A DNA stretch of 11,966 bases from the NCBI GenBank assembly GCA_045602655.1, contig JAZSBY010000060.1, forward strand, positions 1 to 11,966, given 5' to 3'. The stretch's first letter is position 1, and the number at the start of each line of letters is the position of its first letter. The notes under the pieces are model-generated. The model saw nothing but the letters and a program-made list of their open reading frames with translations. It had not been told where the DNA came from and did not search any database. Positions 1 to 6,960 of this stretch are shown piece by piece. The position numbers and the translations under genes are program-made. This DNA comes from Fimenecus sp045602655. GTDB lineage: Bacteria > Bacillota > Clostridia > Oscillospirales > Acutalibacteraceae.

Positions 1-675
1 ATTCATTTCAACTGTATTGTATTGGCAATTCTCTGCAAATTCCTGCAATTTAAGAGTTCTTTCTTCAACTATTGGATGACGCTTAATAGCATTACCCGGC
101 ATCATAATGTATTTTGCAGGGTTCTTTTCGTATTCCTTTAATGTTGCAGGAATCTTTTCACCTGTTTCAACAATTGACTGACTGTGTGCAATTCTTGTGC
201 ACATACGAAGAAGCACCGGTGTATCAAACTTTTCTGACAACTCAAAAGCATTTTTTGCATAAGTATATGCTTCCATTGAGTCAGCAGGCTCAAGCATCGG
301 CACTTTTGAAGCCATAGCATAGTGTCGTGAATCCTGCTCATTCTGTGATGAATGCATAGCGGGGTCATCGGCAACACAGATTACAAGACCACCGTTAACA
401 CCCGTATATGAAAGTGTGAAAAGCGGGTCTGCAGCAACATTAAGACCAACATGTTTCATAGCACAAGCAGAACGAGCACCTGCAAGGCTTGAGCCAAAGG
501 CAACCTCACAAGCAACCTTTTCATTTGGTGCCCATTCGCTATGTATATCATCAAATTTGCTTAAAAACTCAGTAATTTCAGTTGACGGTGTACCCGGATA
601 ACTTGAAACAACACCCAAACCGCCATCGTGCAATCCTTCTGCAACCGCCTGATTACCTATCATCAATTTTTTCAT
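1..675 (-). CDS. iorA: Indolepyruvate ferredoxin oxidoreductase, alpha subunit (partial, C-terminus outside window)
   Basis: The first 225 residues of IorA are visible; the reading frame is open to base 1, so the thiamine diphosphate-binding and 4Fe-4S parts of the subunit lie outside. The start is ATG, giving MKKLMIGNQAVAEGLHDGG, preceded by an AAAAGAGA-type ribosome site. The N-terminal POR/IOR fold is recognised by GNQAVAEG (7-14), SYPGTPSTE (25-33), NEKVACEVAFGSSLAGAR (51-68), KHVGLNVAADPL (74-85) and DDPAMHSSQNEQDSR (103-117), all characteristic of the family. With IorB, the enzyme oxidatively decarboxylates aryl-2-oxoacids (indolepyruvate, phenylpyruvate) to aryl-acetyl-CoA, reducing ferredoxin; it is cytoplasmic, oxygen-sensitive and can run in reverse. 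The gene lies 26 bp downstream of the CoA ligase on the same strand, so the two are probably co-transcribed, and iorB is expected further left. No frameshift is seen. I am confident of the family; substrate preference is inferred. Confidence 0.93.
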   Translation of the reverse strand, partial: MKKLMIGNQAVAEGLHDGGLGVVSSYPGTPSTEITEFLSKFDDIHSEWAPNEKVACEVAFGSSLAGARSACAMKHVGLNVAADPLFTLSYTGVNGGLVICVADDPAMHSSQNEQDSRHYAMASKVPMLEPADSMEAYTYAKNAFELSEKFDTPVLLRMCTRIAHSQSIVETGEKIPATLKEYEKNPAKYIMMPGNAIKRHPIVEERTLKLQEFAENCQYNTVEMN

Positions 676-701
676 ATCCAAAATCTCTTTTCTGTATGTA
701 A

Positions 702-2336
702 TTATGATTTATTCTGCGAATCAACAAGACCTTCGGCACCGTATATTTTACGAAGCTTTGGTTTTTCGATTTTACCTGTCGGATTTCTTGGTACATCTGC
801 AAAAATAATCTTACGAGGTCTTTTGTATCGTGGTAAATTCATACAGAATTCGTTGATTTCTTCTTCTGTACAAGTCATACCCTTTTTAATTTCAATAATC
901 GCAGTTGCAATTTCACCAAGTCGCTTATCAGGAAGACCGATAACTGCAACATCCTTGATTTTTTCATAACCTGCAAGGAAATTTTCTATCTGTACGGGAT
1001 AAAGGTTTTCACCACCTGAGATAATAACATCCTTTTTACGGTCAACAAGGTAGATAAAGCCATCTTCATCAAGCATAGCCATATCACCTGTTAAAAGCCA
1101 ACCGTCCTTAAGAGTTGCGTTAGTTGCTTCCTCATCACGGTAGTAGCAGGTCATAACACCGGGACCTTTAAGGCAGAGTTCACCAACATCACCCTGTGGT
1201 ACTTCGTTTCCGTCAGGGTCAATAATCTTTGTCTGCCAACCGTAACCGGGAACACCGATTGCACCAACCTTATGCACATTCTCAACACCCAAATGAACGG
1301 CACCCGGGCCGATTGACTCTGAAAGTCCGTAGTTTGTGTCATACTGCTGATTCGGAAAATATTCAAGCCAACGCTTGATAAGACTCTGGGGAACAGGCTG
1401 TGCACCTATGTGCATAAGCCTCCAGTTTGAGAAATCAAATTCATTCAAGTCAATCTCGCCACTGTCAATGGCATTGAGAATATCCTGTGCCCTCGGCACA
1501 AGAAGCCATACGATTGTGCATTTCTCATCACTTGCAACTTTAAGAATATTTCTTGACTGTGTGCCTTTAAGAATAATTGCTTTTGAACCACTTAAAAGAC
1601 TACCGAACCAGTGCATTTTCGCACCTGTGTGATAAAGTGGCGGAATACATAGGAAACAGTCATTTTTCTGCTGATTATGGTGTGCCTGTTCACAACGGCA
1701 AGAGTGAATAAGGCTTTCGTGATTATGTAAAATAGCCTTTGGAAAACCTGTTGTACCCGATGAGAAATAAATTGCAGCATCGTCGGATTCCTCAAGCCAA
1801 CATCCGTGAAAACTGCTTGAACATTCAGAAACGAGTTCGTTATAGTCGTGTGCAAATGCAGGACAACTTCCGCCAAAATAAATAAGTTTGCATTTTTTAC
1901 TGATTTTATCTGCAACTGCCTCAACACGACCAACAAATTCGTTGCCGAAAACAAGGACATCTGCCTCTGCCAAATCAAGACAGTATTCGATTTCATCAGA
2001 TGAATAACGGAAATTGAGCGGTACTACCAAAGCACCTGTCTTTAATATACCAAAGTATATGGGCAACCAGTCAATGCAATTCATTAAAAGAATTGCAACC
2101 TTGTTGCCTTTTCCGATTCCGTTCTGTGTAAGCATATTCGCAAAACGGTTTGCTTTTTCCTCAAAGACGCCCCAAGTGATTTCTCTTCTGTATGGTCGTC
2201 TTGCACCCGGCTCAACAAGTTCAAATTCACTCCAGGTGATTCGTCGTGTTTCCGGTTGTTCGGGATTGATTTCCACCAATGCCACATCATTGGGAAATTC
2301 ACGAGCATTTTTTTCAAGTAAGTGTACGATTGTCAT
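702..2336 (-). CDS. AMP-forming acyl/aryl-CoA synthetase
   Basis: A 544-residue member of the ANL (acyl-AMP-forming) superfamily, of usual length. It activates a carboxylic acid with ATP to an acyl-adenylate and then transfers it to CoA, in the cytoplasm. Visible motifs: phosphate-binding loop FSSGTTGFPK (191-200), YGLSE (336-340), GWLLTGD (412-418), hinge region DRKKDVIISGGENLYPVQIE (432-451) and the C-terminal PTGKIEK (519-525), which carries the catalytic lysine (K522). The ATG start has TTTGGAGAAC 7 nt upstream. Odd point: residues 31-59 carry RRITWSEFE and then RREITWGVFE, an approximate internal duplication separated by ELVEPGARRPY; one such ITW..FE segment is normal. It is the first gene of a unit with iorA, and divergent from a Na+ symporter. 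The substrate is not readable from sequence; arylacetate, fatty acid and bile acid ligases share this architecture. The iorA context favours an aryl or branched-chain acid. Confidence 0.88.
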   Translation of the reverse strand: MTIVHLLEKNAREFPNDVALVEINPEQPETRRITWSEFELVEPGARRPYRREITWGVFEEKANRFANMLTQNGIGKGNKVAILLMNCIDWLPIYFGILKTGALVVPLNFRYSSDEIEYCLDLAEADVLVFGNEFVGRVEAVADKISKKCKLIYFGGSCPAFAHDYNELVSECSSSFHGCWLEESDDAAIYFSSGTTGFPKAILHNHESLIHSCRCEQAHHNQQKNDCFLCIPPLYHTGAKMHWFGSLLSGSKAIILKGTQSRNILKVASDEKCTIVWLLVPRAQDILNAIDSGEIDLNEFDFSNWRLMHIGAQPVPQSLIKRWLEYFPNQQYDTNYGLSESIGPGAVHLGVENVHKVGAIGVPGYGWQTKIIDPDGNEVPQGDVGELCLKGPGVMTCYYRDEEATNATLKDGWLLTGDMAMLDEDGFIYLVDRKKDVIISGGENLYPVQIENFLAGYEKIKDVAVIGLPDKRLGEIATAIIEIKKGMTCTEEEINEFCMNLPRYKRPRKIIFADVPRNPTGKIEKPKLRKIYGAEGLVDSQNKS

Positions 2337-2368
2337 AATGTGTTCTCCAAAAATTACAATATTTTGAT

Positions 2369-2397
2369 ATTTTACTTTAAATTCCGTGAAAAATCAA
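2369..2397 (-). promoter_or_regulatory. Proximal promoter of the ligase-iorA unit (P2)
   Basis: Read on the minus strand there is a -35 TTGATT (2392-2397), a 17-nt spacer and a -10 TAAAAT (2369-2374). Transcription would start about 25 nt before the ligase ATG, leaving a short leader holding only the ribosome site. An ACTTTAAA box (2374-2381), identical to the half-site of the palindrome at 2448-2468, touches the -10 element. Confidence 0.6.
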
Positions 2398-2434
2398 TAG
2401 AATTTAACAAAAAGAAATTTTTGTAAATTTCCTC

Positions 2435-2463
2435 TTGACATATCTGCTTTAAAGTGCTAAACT
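2435..2463 (+). promoter_or_regulatory. Promoter of the sodium:solute symporter gene
   Basis: Plus-strand -35 TTGACA (2435-2440), 17-nt spacer, -10 TAAACT (2458-2463). The predicted start is about 2470, with a leader of about 70 nt before the ATG at 2541. The -10 lies inside the 2448-2468 palindrome, so a bound protein would block it. Confidence 0.65.
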
Positions 2464-2479
2464 TTAAATCGTTAAAGCA
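2445..2479. promoter_or_regulatory. Candidate operator: nested inverted repeats between opposing promoters
   Basis: TTTAAAGT (2448-2455), 5-nt spacer, ACTTTAAA (2461-2468) is a perfect 8-bp inverted repeat. A second, wider repeat pairs TGCTTTAA (2445-2452) with TTAAAGCA (2472-2479). The site covers the -10 of the symporter promoter and the start region of the opposing ligase promoter. A third copy of the half-site, ACTTTAAAT, sits at 2374-2382 by the proximal ligase promoter. The symmetry fits a dimeric repressor of TetR or GntR type (inference); no regulator gene lies next to it in the window. Confidence 0.6.
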
Positions 2480-2508
2480 AATATACCACATTATCTCTTG
2501 TTTGTCAA
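2480..2508 (-). promoter_or_regulatory. Distal promoter of the ligase-iorA unit (P1)
   Basis: On the minus strand a consensus -35 TTGACA (2503-2508), a 17-nt spacer and -10 TATATT (2480-2485). This is the best sigma-A match in the region. The predicted start, near 2473, falls inside the inverted repeats and only a few bases from the predicted start of the opposing symporter promoter. The leader would be about 135 nt. Confidence 0.65.
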
Positions 2509-2540
2509 GAATAAAATTGAAAAGTAAAGGAGTGATTTCA

Positions 2541-4124
2541 ATGACAACAACAATGATGATTAGTATACCAATGCTTATATGTTTCTTCGCACTTATGATA
2601 GGTGTCGGTTTCTATTGCAGAAAAAATGCAACTGATGTTAACGGGTTTGTGTTAGGTGGTCGTGCAGTCGGCCCTTGGCTTACTTCATTTGCCTTCGGCA
2701 CATCATACTTTTCTGCGGTTATCTTTGTTGGTTACGCAGGTCAGTTTGGCTGGAATTTCGGTCTTGCCTCTACTTGGATTGGTCTTGGTAACGCATTCAT
2801 AGGCTCGCTTCTTGCGTGGAGTGTTCTTGGAAGAAGAACAAGGGTTATGACTCAACATCTTGACTCAAAAACAATGCCTGATTTCTTTGAAAAAAGATAT
2901 GACTCAAAGACACTCAAAATCGTTGCATCCATAATTGTTTTTATCTTCCTTATCCCCTACACAGCATCTCTTTACAACGGACTTTCTTCCCTTTTTAATA
3001 ATGTATTTGAAATTCCCTATGCTGCAATTGTAATCGTAATGGCAGTGCTTACGGGTATCTATGTAATCTTCGGCGGATATATGGCGACAGCAATTAACGA
3101 TTTCATTCAAGGTATTATTATGCTTGTGGGAATTGTGGCAGTAATCATAGCAGTTCTTATGAAGAACGGTGGTTTTACTCAGGCTGTTGCAAGTCTTACA
3201 ACTGAGGCAGGGGCAGAATTCACCTCCATGTTCGGACCAAACCCCATTTTCCTTTTCTTTGTAGTTATGCTTACCTCCCTGGGCACCTGGGGACTTCCGC
3301 AGATGGTTGGTAAATTCTACTCAATCAAGGACGAAGGTTCAATCAAAAAAGGTACTGTTATATCCACTCTTTTTGCAATTATCGTTGCAGGTGGTTGCTA
3401 TTTCCTTGGCGGTTTTGGTCGTCTTTACAAGGAAGAAATGATTGCAAGTGGCTTTATTTCTGACAAAGGTGCAGTTATGTTTGACAAGGTTGTTCCCACA
3501 ATTCTTTCGGATTTGGCACCTGTAATTGTAGCTCTCGTAATTGTACTGGTGCTTTCTGCATCAATGTCAACTCTTTCCTCCCTTGTGCTTACATCTTCTT
3601 CAACACTTACACTAGATGTTATTAAGCCAAGGCTTGAAAAGAAACAAAAGGTTGACGATAAAAAGAGCATTTTCATTCTTCGTGTATTCATTGTTTTCTT
3701 CATCGCAATTTCTGCAGTTATCGCAATTCTCAAGGATACTATCTGGGCAGACTCAGTATTTATTGCACAGATGATGGGTGTTTCGTGGGGTGCTCTGGCA
3801 GGTGCTTTCCTTGCCCCGTTCCTATACGGCTTATACTGGAAAAAGACCACAAAGGCTTCGGTTGTAGCAAACTTCATTTTCGGCACGGGTCTTGAAATTG
3901 TACAGTTACTTATAAGCATTGGGCTCTTTAAACCGTCAACACCGATTTTAAGCTTTGTTTTCACAAATTCACTTTACTCAGGTGTTTTTGCTATGGTTGG
4001 CGGACTTGTTTTAGTGCCAATCGTAAGTTTACTCACACAGAAAACCCTGCCAAATAATGTGGATGAGAAATTCAGTTGTTACGACAAAACAGTAACTACA
4101 TCTGTTACAACTTCATTAGGATAA
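2541..4124 (+). CDS. Sodium:solute symporter (SSS / SLC5 family)
   Basis: A 527-residue, highly hydrophobic protein with about 13 predicted membrane helices, the usual SSS length. The ATG is chosen because AAAGGAGTGA lies just upstream; a GTG 87 nt earlier lies within the promoter region and is not credible. Family features: FVLGGRAVGPWLTSFAFGTS (36-55) leading into TM2, the charged loop after TM3 with MPDFFEKRYDS (112-122), and SMSTLSSLVLTSSSTLTLD (341-359), whose Ser343-Thr344 correspond to the Na+-coordinating Ser-Thr of TM8 in PutP. It imports an organic solute with Na+ across the cytoplasmic membrane. The substrate cannot be read; the divergent ligase-iorA unit with a shared operator suggests a carboxylate that the ligase activates. 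Proline and pantothenate transporters are alternative relatives. A strong terminator follows the stop codon. Confidence 0.9.
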   Translation: MTTTMMISIPMLICFFALMIGVGFYCRKNATDVNGFVLGGRAVGPWLTSFAFGTSYFSAVIFVGYAGQFGWNFGLASTWIGLGNAFIGSLLAWSVLGRRTRVMTQHLDSKTMPDFFEKRYDSKTLKIVASIIVFIFLIPYTASLYNGLSSLFNNVFEIPYAAIVIVMAVLTGIYVIFGGYMATAINDFIQGIIMLVGIVAVIIAVLMKNGGFTQAVASLTTEAGAEFTSMFGPNPIFLFFVVMLTSLGTWGLPQMVGKFYSIKDEGSIKKGTVISTLFAIIVAGGCYFLGGFGRLYKEEMIASGFISDKGAVMFDKVVPTILSDLAPVIVALVIVLVLSASMSTLSSLVLTSSSTLTLDVIKPRLEKKQKVDDKKSIFILRVFIVFFIAISAVIAILKDTIWADSVFIAQMMGVSWGALAGAFLAPFLYGLYWKKTTKASVVANFIFGTGLEIVQLLISIGLFKPSTPILSFVFTNSLYSGVFAMVGGLVLVPIVSLLTQKTLPNNVDEKFSCYDKTVTTSVTTSLG

Positions 4125-4129
4125 AAATT

Positions 4130-4173
4130 GACCACCTGAAATGAGTTAATCACTTATCAGGTGGTCGTTTTTT
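4130..4173 (+). terminator. Intrinsic terminator, probably bidirectional
   Basis: A perfect 10-bp stem, GACCACCTGA (4130-4139) with TCAGGTGGTC (4157-4166), is followed by G and six T on the plus strand (4168-4173), 5 bp after the symporter stop. On the minus strand the same stem runs into TTTTT, so it can also stop transcription of the small ORF coming from the right. Confidence 0.9.
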
Positions 4174-4206
4174 GTGTAATTATAGCTTGTGGATAATGCC
4201 GCCCTG

Positions 4207-4356
4207 TCAGCTGTTTGCCTGTCCCGTATATGCCTGAACAAGCACTCTCAACTGTTCCACCGTATCAAATTTTGCTCCCGACTCCACAATGGCTGACCTT
4301 ATGGAAATTGGCAGAGCATCAAAATAGGCTTTTGTTTCTAAGTCCATATTATTCAT
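4207..4356 (-). CDS. Small 49-residue protein of unknown function
   Basis: A complete 50-codon frame on the minus strand, beginning MNNMDLETKAYFDALPISIR and ending TGQANS. The ATG has GAGGTG 7 nt upstream, so translation is well supported. The composition is soluble, with no signal peptide or membrane segment; ETKAYFDALP.SIRSAIVESG and a FDTVEQLRVLVQAY helix resemble short conserved proteins often seen in Clostridia genomes (recalled impression, not searched). It lies 48 bp downstream of the ABC ATPase gene, on the same strand, and its ribosome site is the 3' arm of that operon's terminator, so expression would need readthrough or an internal promoter. No function is proposed. Confidence 0.65.
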   Translation of the reverse strand: MNNMDLETKAYFDALPISIRSAIVESGAKFDTVEQLRVLVQAYTGQANS

Positions 4357-4394
4357 AAAAAATCACCTCGGTAATATTTTACCAAGGTGATTTT
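4357..4394 (-). terminator. Terminator of the ABC importer operon, containing the ribosome site of the small ORF
   Basis: On the minus strand a 16-position stem (right arm 4379-4394, left arm 4359-4374, 4-nt loop, one C/A-type mismatch at 4369/4384) is followed by six T (4357-4362), 10 bp after the ATPase stop. The 3' arm contains GAGGTG (4364-4369), which is the Shine-Dalgarno of the ATG at 4356, so the folded terminator also hides that ribosome site. Confidence 0.85.
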
Positions 4395-4404
4395 AGTTTA
4401 TACA

Positions 4405-5148
4405 TTATAAAACTTTGGAGAGGAAATCTTTAAGTCTGTCATTCTGCGGATTTTCAAAGAAATCTTTCGGATTGTTTTCTTCAATAATTTTACCGCCGTC
4501 CATAAAGATAACACGAGTTCCAACCTCACGGGCAAAGCCCATTTCGTGAGTAACAACAACCATTGTCATACCTGCACGAGCAAGGTCTTTCATAACATCA
4601 AGAACCTCACCAACCATTTCGGGGTCAAGTGCTGATGTGGGCTCGTCAAAGAGCATTACTTCAGGCTCCATACAAAGAGCACGGACAATGGCAACACGCT
4701 GTTTTTGTCCGCCTGAAAGCTGACTCGGGTAAGCATCCGCTCTATCTCTGAGTCCAACTCTTTCAAGTAGTGTAAGAGCGTTTTTTTCTGCCTCCTCCTT
4801 ACCCTTTTTAAGGAGTGTCATAGGTGCCTTTGTCATATTCTTAAGCACATTCATATTGGGAAAAAGATTAAAGTGTTGGAACACCATACCCATTCTCTGT
4901 CGATGAGTATTGATATTTGTCTTTCTATCTGTAATATCAACACCATCAAAATAAATCTTACCATCCGTTGGAATCTCAAGAAGGTTGAGTGAACGCAAGA
5001 AAGTTGATTTGCCTGAACCTGATGGTCCGACAATAACTACTACTTCACCCTTTTTGATTTCGCAGTCAACTCCGTCAAGAGCCTTGACAACTCCTCCTGT
5101 GTAATGCTTTTTGAGATTTTCTACTTTAATAAGCACATTATCTGTCAC
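4405..5148 (-). CDS. glnQ: Polar amino acid ABC transporter, ATP-binding protein
   Basis: A 247-residue ABC ATPase of the GlnQ/HisP/ArtP group that drives uptake from the cytoplasmic face. Walker A GPSGSGKST (41-49), Q-loop Q91 in VFQHFNLFPNMN, signature LSGGQ (144-148), Walker B VMLFDEP (164-170), D-loop SALD (172-175) and switch His201 are all intact. The start is GTG, with AAAGGAGG about 10 nt upstream inside the end of the permease gene; the two genes overlap by 11 bp, indicating translational coupling. It is the last gene of the importer operon before the terminator hairpin. The family call is sure; the glnQ symbol indicates the family, not glutamine specificity. Confidence 0.93.
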   Translation of the reverse strand: MTDNVLIKVENLKKHYTGGVVKALDGVDCEIKKGEVVVIVGPSGSGKSTFLRSLNLLEIPTDGKIYFDGVDITDRKTNINTHRQRMGMVFQHFNLFPNMNVLKNMTKAPMTLLKKGKEEAEKNALTLLERVGLRDRADAYPSQLSGGQKQRVAIVRALCMEPEVMLFDEPTSALDPEMVGEVLDVMKDLARAGMTMVVVTHEMGFAREVGTRVIFMDGGKIIEENNPKDFFENPQNDRLKDFLSKVL

Positions 5149-5869
5149 TCTTACGCAACCTCCTTTCGAGAATGCCTACAAGCCAAGAAAGAATCATAAC
5201 CATTATAAGATATATAAGGGCAACTGTAATAAGAGGAATGAAATAGATAAATGTTCTGCCTGCAATAACATTACCTGCCTTTGTAAGGTCGATAACACCA
5301 ACATAACCTGCAACGGATGTTTCTTTTAAAAGTGCAATGAACTCGTTACAGAGTGTTGGAAGAACAGCCTTGAACATCTGCGGAATAATAATGAATCTCA
5401 TTGTCTGGGAATAGTTGAACCCAAGACTGCGTCCTGCTTCAAACTGTCCTTGGTCAATGGACATAATTCCTGCACGGAAAATTTCGGCAACATAAGCACC
5501 GGAATTAAAACCGAAGGCGATAATACCAACCATTACGCCGTCATCAGAAGATGCAAAAATTACAAAGTAAGCAATCATAAGCTGAACAACAACAGGTGTT
5601 CCTCTTACAACAGTAAGATAAATCTTACAAATGCCGTTGAGAAATGCAAGAATATAATATCCGATTCCTCCACGCAATTTCATTGATTCTTTGTTTTTAT
5701 CAAAGGAAGTACGAATTGCGGCAATAATAATACCGATAATCACACCGATAACCAAGGCACCGGCTGTAATCTTCAATGTATTAAGCAAACCGTTTACAAG
5801 TTGCATATATCGGTCTTTTTCAAAGAATACAAATTGAATGTCCTCAATTAAATCTGTAAGCCAAGCCAC
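5138..5869 (-). CDS. Polar amino acid ABC transporter, membrane permease
   Basis: A 243-residue HisM/GlnP-type permease with about five membrane helices. The start chosen is GTG at 5869, preceded by AAAGGAG with an 11-nt gap; a TTG at 5896 would add nine residues but lies in the tail of the upstream hairpin and has no ribosome site. VVRGTPVVVQL (88-98) and the EAA loop EAGRSLGFNYSQTMRFIIIPQ (144-164), which docks on the ATPase, are typical. It probably acts as a homodimer, since a single permease gene is present. It lies between the binding-protein gene (75 bp upstream, with a hairpin in the gap) and the overlapping ATPase gene. Confidence 0.9.
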   Translation of the reverse strand: MAWLTDLIEDIQFVFFEKDRYMQLVNGLLNTLKITAGALVIGVIIGIIIAAIRTSFDKNKESMKLRGGIGYYILAFLNGICKIYLTVVRGTPVVVQLMIAYFVIFASSDDGVMVGIIAFGFNSGAYVAEIFRAGIMSIDQGQFEAGRSLGFNYSQTMRFIIIPQMFKAVLPTLCNEFIALLKETSVAGYVGVIDLTKAGNVIAGRTFIYFIPLITVALIYLIMVMILSWLVGILERRLRKSDR

Positions 5870-5894
5870 TAAACTCACTTCTCCTTTCTTACGC

Positions 5895-5925
5895 AAAAAT
5901 TAGGGCGGAGTTTAAGCCGCCCTAA
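5895..5925 (-). terminator. Intercistronic hairpin between binding-protein and permease genes
   Basis: A perfect 9-bp stem, TTAGGGCGG (5900-5908) with CCGCCCTAA (5917-5925), followed on the minus strand by five T (5895-5899). It is positioned to give partial termination or to protect the 3' end of the upstream message, a common way of making more binding protein than membrane subunit. Which of the two acts here is inferred. Confidence 0.65.
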
Positions 5926-5944
5926 ATTGAATTGTTAATTTAAA

Positions 5945-6706
5945 TTATTCAGCAGAAATGTATTTGTCTACAACCTTCTTAACTGAACCATCAGCGATGA
6001 GTTCCTTAAGTGCTGCGTTAACTTTTTCCTGAAGTTCTGTGTTTTCTTTTGCGAAGCAGATAGCATAATCTTCAACTGCATATTCTGTTTCAAGAATCTT
6101 AAGACCTTCGTTTGCTGCTACGTAAGATTTTGCAGGCTCGTTGTCGATGATTACGCAATCAACTTTGCCGTTCTTAAGAGCTTCAACTGCAAGAGCACCG
6201 TTTTCATATTTAACAACATTTTCTTCGCCAAATTCATCAGATGCATAGATATCACCTGTTGTTGATGTCTGAACACCAATCTTCTTACCTGCGATATCAT
6301 CAAGAGAAGCGATTGCACCGCCATCTTTGACGATAACAACCTGAACACCTGTTGCATAAGAATCTGAGAAGTTTACATCCTTAAGTCTATCCTCTGTAAC
6401 TGTCATACCGGCCATACCCATATCGTATTTGCCAGCCTGAACACCGGGAATGATTGAATCAAAAGCAACATCTTCGATTTTAAGTTCCATACCGAGTTTA
6501 TCAGCGATAAGCTGTGCTACTTCAGCATCAATACCAACAATTTTGTCGCCTTCATAATATTCGTATGGAGGGAATTCAGCATATGCTGTCTTTATGACAA
6601 CTGTGGGTACTGGTTTTCGGTCATCCTTACCGCCACAAGCTGCAAAGCAACCGATAACGATTACAAGAGCGAGAACGATTGAAAGAATTTTAACTGATTT
6701 TTTCAT
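5945..6706 (-). CDS. Amino acid ABC transporter, substrate-binding lipoprotein
   Basis: A 253-residue periplasmic-binding-protein type 2 (SBP_bac_3) protein. The N-terminus is a lipoprotein signal: KK, a hydrophobic stretch (7-19), then CFAAC with the acylated cysteine at C24, so it is anchored outside the membrane. Ligand-binding landmarks of the polar amino acid group are present: AEFPPYEY (43-50), GID.E (58-62), MAGMTVTEDR with R107 expected to hold the substrate carboxylate, FSDSY (113-117), GVQTSTTGD (144-152) and IIDNEPA, where D188 would hold the amino group. The ATG has AAGGGGT 9 nt upstream. It is first in the operon, ahead of the permease and ATPase. The exact amino acid is not determinable; arginine, lysine, glutamine or cystine are possible. 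Confidence 0.92.
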   Translation of the reverse strand: MKKSVKILSIVLALVIVIGCFAACGGKDDRKPVPTVVIKTAYAEFPPYEYYEGDKIVGIDAEVAQLIADKLGMELKIEDVAFDSIIPGVQAGKYDMGMAGMTVTEDRLKDVNFSDSYATGVQVVIVKDGGAIASLDDIAGKKIGVQTSTTGDIYASDEFGEENVVKYENGALAVEALKNGKVDCVIIDNEPAKSYVAANEGLKILETEYAVEDYAICFAKENTELQEKVNAALKELIADGSVKKVVDKYISAE

Positions 6707-6750
6707 TTCAAATTACCCCTTATGTAATAATTTTTAAATTTATACTAAAT

Positions 6751-6778
6751 AATATATCCCATTTTTTAAAAAAGTCAA
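6751..6778 (-). promoter_or_regulatory. Promoter of the amino acid importer operon
   Basis: Minus-strand -35 TTGACT (6773-6778), 16-nt spacer, -10 TATATT (6751-6756), giving a leader of about 40 nt before the lipoprotein ATG. The upstream DNA is very AT-rich and holds the direct repeats at 6820-6866. Confidence 0.6.
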
Positions 6779-6819
6779 GTGTTTATGCAAAAGTTTCAGT
6801 TAAAAACCGTCTTTAATGC

Positions 6820-6866
6820 ATTTTTATACATAAATCATAGGAATATACATATTTTTATACATAAAT
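6820..6866. repeat. Direct repeat pair upstream of the importer promoter
   Basis: The 16-mer ATTTTTATACATAAAT occurs at 6820-6835 and again at 6851-6866, a 31-bp offset (about three helical turns), on one face of the DNA 40-90 bp upstream of the -35. With its left flank the first copy reads TGCATTTTTATACA, which loosely resembles the ARG box bound by ArgR in Firmicutes. An ArgR-type operator for an amino acid importer is an inference; no other feature occupies this stretch. Confidence 0.45.
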
Positions 6867-6900
6867 ATATAAACTGCAAGACATTCTGTCTAAAACCATA

Positions 6901-6943
6901 TAAAACAAGGGGCTCTACAGGATAAAGCCTGTAAGAACCCCTT
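6901..6943 (-). terminator. Terminator of the first GPH symporter gene
   Basis: Imperfect stem: AAGGGG (6907-6912), TCT and ACAGG on the left pair with CCTGT, AGA and CCCCTT (6928-6943) on the right, with one mismatch, one bulge and a 6-nt loop. On the minus strand it runs into TTGTTTTA. It starts 17 bp after the stop codon of the symporter. Confidence 0.7.
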
Positions 6944-6960
6944 AAATTTACTCGAAAGTA

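Noticed and set aside
2337..2480. Riboswitch in the long leader from the distal ligase promoter
   Set aside because: No conserved riboswitch core or terminator/antiterminator pair is visible; the stretch is AT-rich and contains a second promoter.
2454..2540. 29-residue N-terminal extension of the Na+ symporter from a GTG
   Set aside because: The GTG lies inside the promoter and operator, with no ribosome site; the ATG at 2541 has a strong AAAGGAGTG.
3425..3964. 179-codon open frame antisense to the symporter
   Set aside because: It is a shadow of the real gene on the opposite strand: low-complexity product with no family features and no ribosome site noted.
5870..5896. Nine-residue longer permease starting at TTG 5896
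   Set aside because: It would start in the T-tract of the intercistronic hairpin without a ribosome site; AAAGGAG sits downstream and serves the GTG at 5869.
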